DNA from: Candidatus Planktophila vernalis | GTDB lineage: Bacteria; Actinomycetota; Actinomycetes; Nanopelagicales; Nanopelagicaceae | Assembly: GCF_002288185.1 (NCBI RefSeq) | Contig: NZ_CP016776.1 | Span: 868,001 to 932,000, forward strand | Direction of reading: 5' to 3' | DNA: 64,000 nucleotides | Part shown: positions 61,788 to 64,000 of the stretch, one piece after another | How positions within the stretch are numbered: position 1 is the stretch's first letter | Layout of the letters: each line of letters begins with the position of its first letter | Notes under the pieces: generated by a model | The model's input: the letters and a program-made list of their open reading frames with translations, nothing else | The model's database searches: none | Told to the model about the DNA's origin: nothing | Translations under genes and position numbers: made by a program

Positions 61788-62342
61788 GTGGCTACTAAAG
61801 ATCCCTCCCGTGAGGCGCATTTTCCTTCTATAGAGAAAAAGTATGGACGCACAATGTCCTATTGGTTCTCTGTAATGAAGGATTTAGCTGATGAGAAATA
61901 CCCAGCTCAGATCGCATTCCTTCGTGAAAACCATGGCTTTAGCCAAGCTCATGCAAATGCCCTTGTTATGTATTCCAGGGGCTCACTAACAACCCGCAAA
62001 TTTGAAACTCCCACACAGTTCTATCAATCAATTGGTAAAGATCAAGCTAAAACGATGCGCACAATCTTTAAGGCAATCACAACCAAATACCCAAAGGCAG
62101 AGCTAGTTATTGCGTGGAACCAACCAATGATGAAAATTGATGGCCATTACGTCTTTGGTGCAAGTGCTTCCAGCAAGCACATCTCTATCTCCCCATGGAG
62201 CACAGATGTCATTGATGCCTTTGCCCACAAGATGGAAGATCTGGTGGTGAAGAAAAAGACGATTGGTGTGCCCAACGATTGGGATGTTGATACTAAGTTG
62301 ATTCTGGCGATGGTTAAGGCGAGGTTGGCGGAGTGTAAGTAG
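61788..62342 (+). CDS. DUF4287 plus DUF1801/DUF5655-like protein
   Basis: 184 residues from GTG at 61788. N-terminal DUF4287 (HFPSIEKKYGRTMSYWFSVM..HGFSQAHANALV) and a C-terminal domain of YdhG/DUF5655 type (AELVIAWNQPMMKIDGHYVFGASASSKHISISPW). Function unknown. Divergent from heliorhodopsin with about 48 bp between starts, so promoters may overlap. Confidence 0.8.
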   Translation: MATKDPSREAHFPSIEKKYGRTMSYWFSVMKDLADEKYPAQIAFLRENHGFSQAHANALVMYSRGSLTTRKFETPTQFYQSIGKDQAKTMRTIFKAITTKYPKAELVIAWNQPMMKIDGHYVFGASASSKHISISPWSTDVIDAFAHKMEDLVVKKKTIGVPNDWDVDTKLILAMVKARLAECK

Positions 62343-62384
62343 GGTCGCACCCGATTTGTCACTTGATTAGGGCACTATAGAGCC

Positions 62385-63059
62385 ATGGGATTTTGGGCCA
62401 ACCTAAAAGCGAAGAGGGCACATAAGAGCGCCTTAAGAGAATATGAAATCAGTTACGCTGATTGGGAGCGTGATGTCGAGATCTTCACAAAGATTAAGGA
62501 AGCTTTCGCCTTAGCTGCAAAAGGTGAAGATGCAGCTTCGAATTTAACTGTGCAAAAACCAGGTGAGTTTGTTTTGTGGACTGGGCAAGGTCAATTCCAT
62601 GAAACTGGAAGAACTGCTGGGCGTTATGAAGGAAGCAGTCAGGGCGTAAGCATTCCTATCGTGGCAGGCATCCGCTATCGCGTTGGTGCCAACCGTGGAA
62701 CCTTCGTTTCGGGTACTGAGATCCAGGTTTATAAAGAGGTGGGAGAAGTAGTTTTAACAACTGAGCGCTTGATGTTTAACGGCATGATGAATACCAAAGA
62801 ATGGCTATTTTCTAAATGGAACGGGGCTGCCACTACTAGTGATGAAAGTGATTACATTTTCCATGTGAGTAATCGTCAAAAGACTTCCGGTATTTTGTTT
62901 CAACCAAGTACTGGCCGCGAATTTAACCGCTTCCTTGCACAAGCGTTGATCTCTGCAGAACAGGGAATCAGCGCAGTCAAGCCTGTTCTCTCAGAAGTTT
63001 TAAAGGGTTTGGAAGAAGATAAACCTAAAAAACCGCTGCTAGAACTTTCTTCATCGTAA
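62385..63059 (+). CDS. Protein of unknown function, possible PH-like fold
   Basis: 224 residues; basic amphipathic N-terminus (LKAKRAHKSALREYE), central beta-rich part with GEFVLWTGQGQFHE and VVLTTERLMFNG followed by KEWLFSKW, a pattern seen in bacterial PH-like domains. Charged helical C-terminus. Assignment weak. Confidence 0.6.
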   Translation: MGFWANLKAKRAHKSALREYEISYADWERDVEIFTKIKEAFALAAKGEDAASNLTVQKPGEFVLWTGQGQFHETGRTAGRYEGSSQGVSIPIVAGIRYRVGANRGTFVSGTEIQVYKEVGEVVLTTERLMFNGMMNTKEWLFSKWNGAATTSDESDYIFHVSNRQKTSGILFQPSTGREFNRFLAQALISAEQGISAVKPVLSEVLKGLEEDKPKKPLLELSSS

Positions 63060-63063
63060 ATAA

Positions 63064-63097
63064 AAGTAGCCCCACGCGACGAACTGTGAGGCTACTT
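63064..63097 (+). terminator. Terminator after the gene at 62385
   Basis: AAGTAGCC..GGCTACTT, 8-bp stem with an inner CAC/GTG extension. Confidence 0.65.
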
Positions 63098-63106
63098 AGA
63101 GTGTGT

Positions 63107-63180
63107 ACCACTGGCGGGATTCGAACCCGCGTCCCATGGCCTACGTCAAAGACCTGCTCTATCCGCTGAGCTACAGCGGT
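63107..63180 (-). tRNA. tRNA gene, apparent anticodon GAC (Val), atypical
   Basis: Cloverleaf: acceptor ACCGCTG/CAGTGGT, D-arm GCTC-AGCGGATA-GAGC, anticodon arm GGTCT-TTGACGT-AGGCC, T-arm GCGGG-TTCGAAT-CCCGC. The anticodon would be GAC but position 37 is G and the variable loop is 7 nt (ATGGGAC) instead of 4-5. No CCA is encoded. Acceptor and T-arm are intact, so it may still be a charged tRNA; identity is uncertain. Confidence 0.75.
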
Positions 63181-63262
63181 ACACAAAGAGGAACGTAGAG
63201 ATAAATCAGATGAACAATTCATACAAAAGAATATTTGTGGATAACAGAGTGCTACTGTTTAC

Positions 63263-63300
63263 GTACTACGTCAAAGGCCGCTAAATGCGAGCTATAGTAC
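63263..63300. repeat. Partial tRNA-like fragment next to the tRNA
   Basis: On the minus strand TATAGCTCG..GGCCTTTGACGTAGTAC shares the 11-mer CTTTGACGTAG and the TAGCTC D-arm with the tRNA at 63107-63180, about 115 bp away, but lacks a T-arm. Ends pair as GTACTA/TAGTAC. Possibly a decayed half-copy. Confidence 0.4.
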
Positions 63301-63334
63301 AAAAGCCTCACAGATAAACTTCTGTGGGGCTTTT
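63301..63334. terminator. Bidirectional terminator
   Basis: AAAAGCC-T-CACAG-ATAAACTT-CTGTG-G-GGCTTTT: stem followed by T in both directions; serves the DUF1905 gene on the minus strand. Confidence 0.8.
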
Positions 63335-63350
63335 GTGTTGTTAAAGCAAT

Positions 63351-63638
63351 CTAGAGATCAAAAGAGAGCCTCACATCAACTCTCTGCCCTAGCTCTAACT
63401 TCTGTGGCAAACGAATAGCGTTCTTAATAGGTACTAAATAAGCACCATCTTTAGGTATGAGTGCGGTTTTCCATTGGGTTGTATTGATTGTGACATTGGT
63501 GTGTAGGACTCCCCAGCCATAAGTCTTTGCTGCTGCAATAACCTTTATCTCCTCAGTGATATCTGCTGGGGTTTGAATGAAGTAGAAAGGTGCAGGACCA
63601 CGCCACTCAATGAGCTCGTTTGTGAAGCGTAATTCCAT
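63351..63638 (-). CDS. DUF1905 domain protein
   Basis: 95 residues from the ATG at 63638. MELRFTNELIEWRGPAPFYF, GWGVLHTNVTINTTQWKTALIPKDGAYLVPIKNAIR and VDVRLSF match DUF1905, a small beta-barrel of unknown role. The frame is open to 63701 but the extra 21 residues are not conserved. Confidence 0.88.
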   Translation of the reverse strand: MELRFTNELIEWRGPAPFYFIQTPADITEEIKVIAAAKTYGWGVLHTNVTINTTQWKTALIPKDGAYLVPIKNAIRLPQKLELGQRVDVRLSFDL

Positions 63639-63716
63639 GGCAAAAGTGTAATGGTGAGCGTGTGTGGAGAGGTTATCCACAAAAAATCCCCCATACTTCA
63701 AATGAATATGACAGAG

Positions 63717-64000
63717 ATGGGCGCTAAGTTATCCCTTGTGAAGAAAACTATCGCCATCGTTCTCGCGCTGCTGTTTTTGGCACCTGCCACTGCCGTGGCC
63801 GCTAGCGATAAGTTCTCAGATTCTCAAACCACGCTTTCTTATTCGGTCTATAAGCCAAGTAATACTTTGGGATTAAGAACAACAAAGTTTTCTCTCCTTC
63901 CCTGCCAGCCAGATGAACAAGATTGGCTCTTTGTTCAATACGGTGGAACTGTGCGCTATTTGCAGATCATGCAAACAATGGCTGGCGTTAAATGCTCTGA
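63717..64000 (+). CDS. Exported protein, partial (runs off the window end)
   Basis: Signal peptide KKTIAIVLALLFLAPATAVAA followed by a soluble region with two Cys (LLPCQP, VKCS); still open at position 64000. Possible starts are ATG 63708, ATG 63717 or GTG 63738. No family recognised in the about 90 visible residues. Confidence 0.65.
   Translation, partial: MGAKLSLVKKTIAIVLALLFLAPATAVAASDKFSDSQTTLSYSVYKPSNTLGLRTTKFSLLPCQPDEQDWLFVQYGGTVRYLQIMQTMAGVKCS

Overview
The window looks like chromosome from a small-genome freshwater actinobacterium, most likely the acI / Nanopelagicales (Planktophila-like) group. Sequence support: an HrdB-type principal sigma factor next to a ParE-type topoisomerase subunit and a DUF7455 gene (an actinobacterial synteny block), a SAM-IV riboswitch, actinobacterial LexA boxes (TCGAAC-N4-GTTCGA), a mycoredoxin, moderate-to-low GC, very short intergenic gaps with many 1-8 nt overlaps, and a heliorhodopsin nearly collinear with the actinobacterial prototype 48C12. 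Taxonomy is an inference; no rRNA is present. I saw no insertion sequence, prophage or CRISPR array.

Layout. 0-7 kb: ABC-F ATPase, parE, DUF7455, a CDGSH/hydratase fusion, principal sigma factor. 6.8-9.4 kb: metX and metY behind a SAM-IV riboswitch. 9.4-13.2 kb: DUF4192, exported PKD protein, Nudix, DinG-like helicase. 13.2-16.8 kb: ribD-ribE-ribBA-ribH behind an FMN riboswitch whose terminator abuts the ribD start codon. 16.8-21.6 kb: nrdR-nrdJ with paired NrdR boxes, then a divergent LysM gene and lexA sharing LexA boxes. 21.6-32 kb: small accessory genes, including an odd tRNA-like gene, several small membrane proteins, TspO, DUF2256 plus a 4Fe-4S photolyase, exported cytochrome b5, DoxX, DCC oxidoreductase, a 49-residue CDGSH-like protein and a P450. 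32-34.6 kb: a type II restriction-modification module. 35-39 kb and 54.5-56.2 kb: exported proteases sharing a small two-cysteine module. 39-53.6 kb: a carbohydrate region with ARH/PfkB pair, LacI repressor, GH1, aldo-keto reductases, SDR, ThuA, GH5, acyltransferase and an ABC sugar importer, tied together by four near-identical palindromes. 56-60.3 kb: SDR, acyl-CoA dehydrogenase, APH-type kinase and alcohol dehydrogenase, suggesting hydroxy-acid catabolism. 60.3-61.8 kb: heliorhodopsin, a small membrane protein and mycoredoxin in one direction. 62-64 kb: small unknowns, a second odd tRNA, DUF1905 and the start of an exported protein cut by the window edge.

How the parts work together: riboswitches (SAM, FMN) and NrdR/LexA repression control methionine, flavin and deoxynucleotide synthesis and DNA repair. 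Light and redox biology recurs (heliorhodopsin, FeS photolyase, cytochrome b5, TspO, mycoredoxin). The LacI-linked block would import and cleave a glycoside and oxidise or reduce the released sugar. The most novel-looking items are the CDGSH-hydratase fusion, the heliorhodopsin-mycoredoxin operon, the LacI operator set, the recurring exported two-cysteine module, and the two non-canonical tRNA-like genes.
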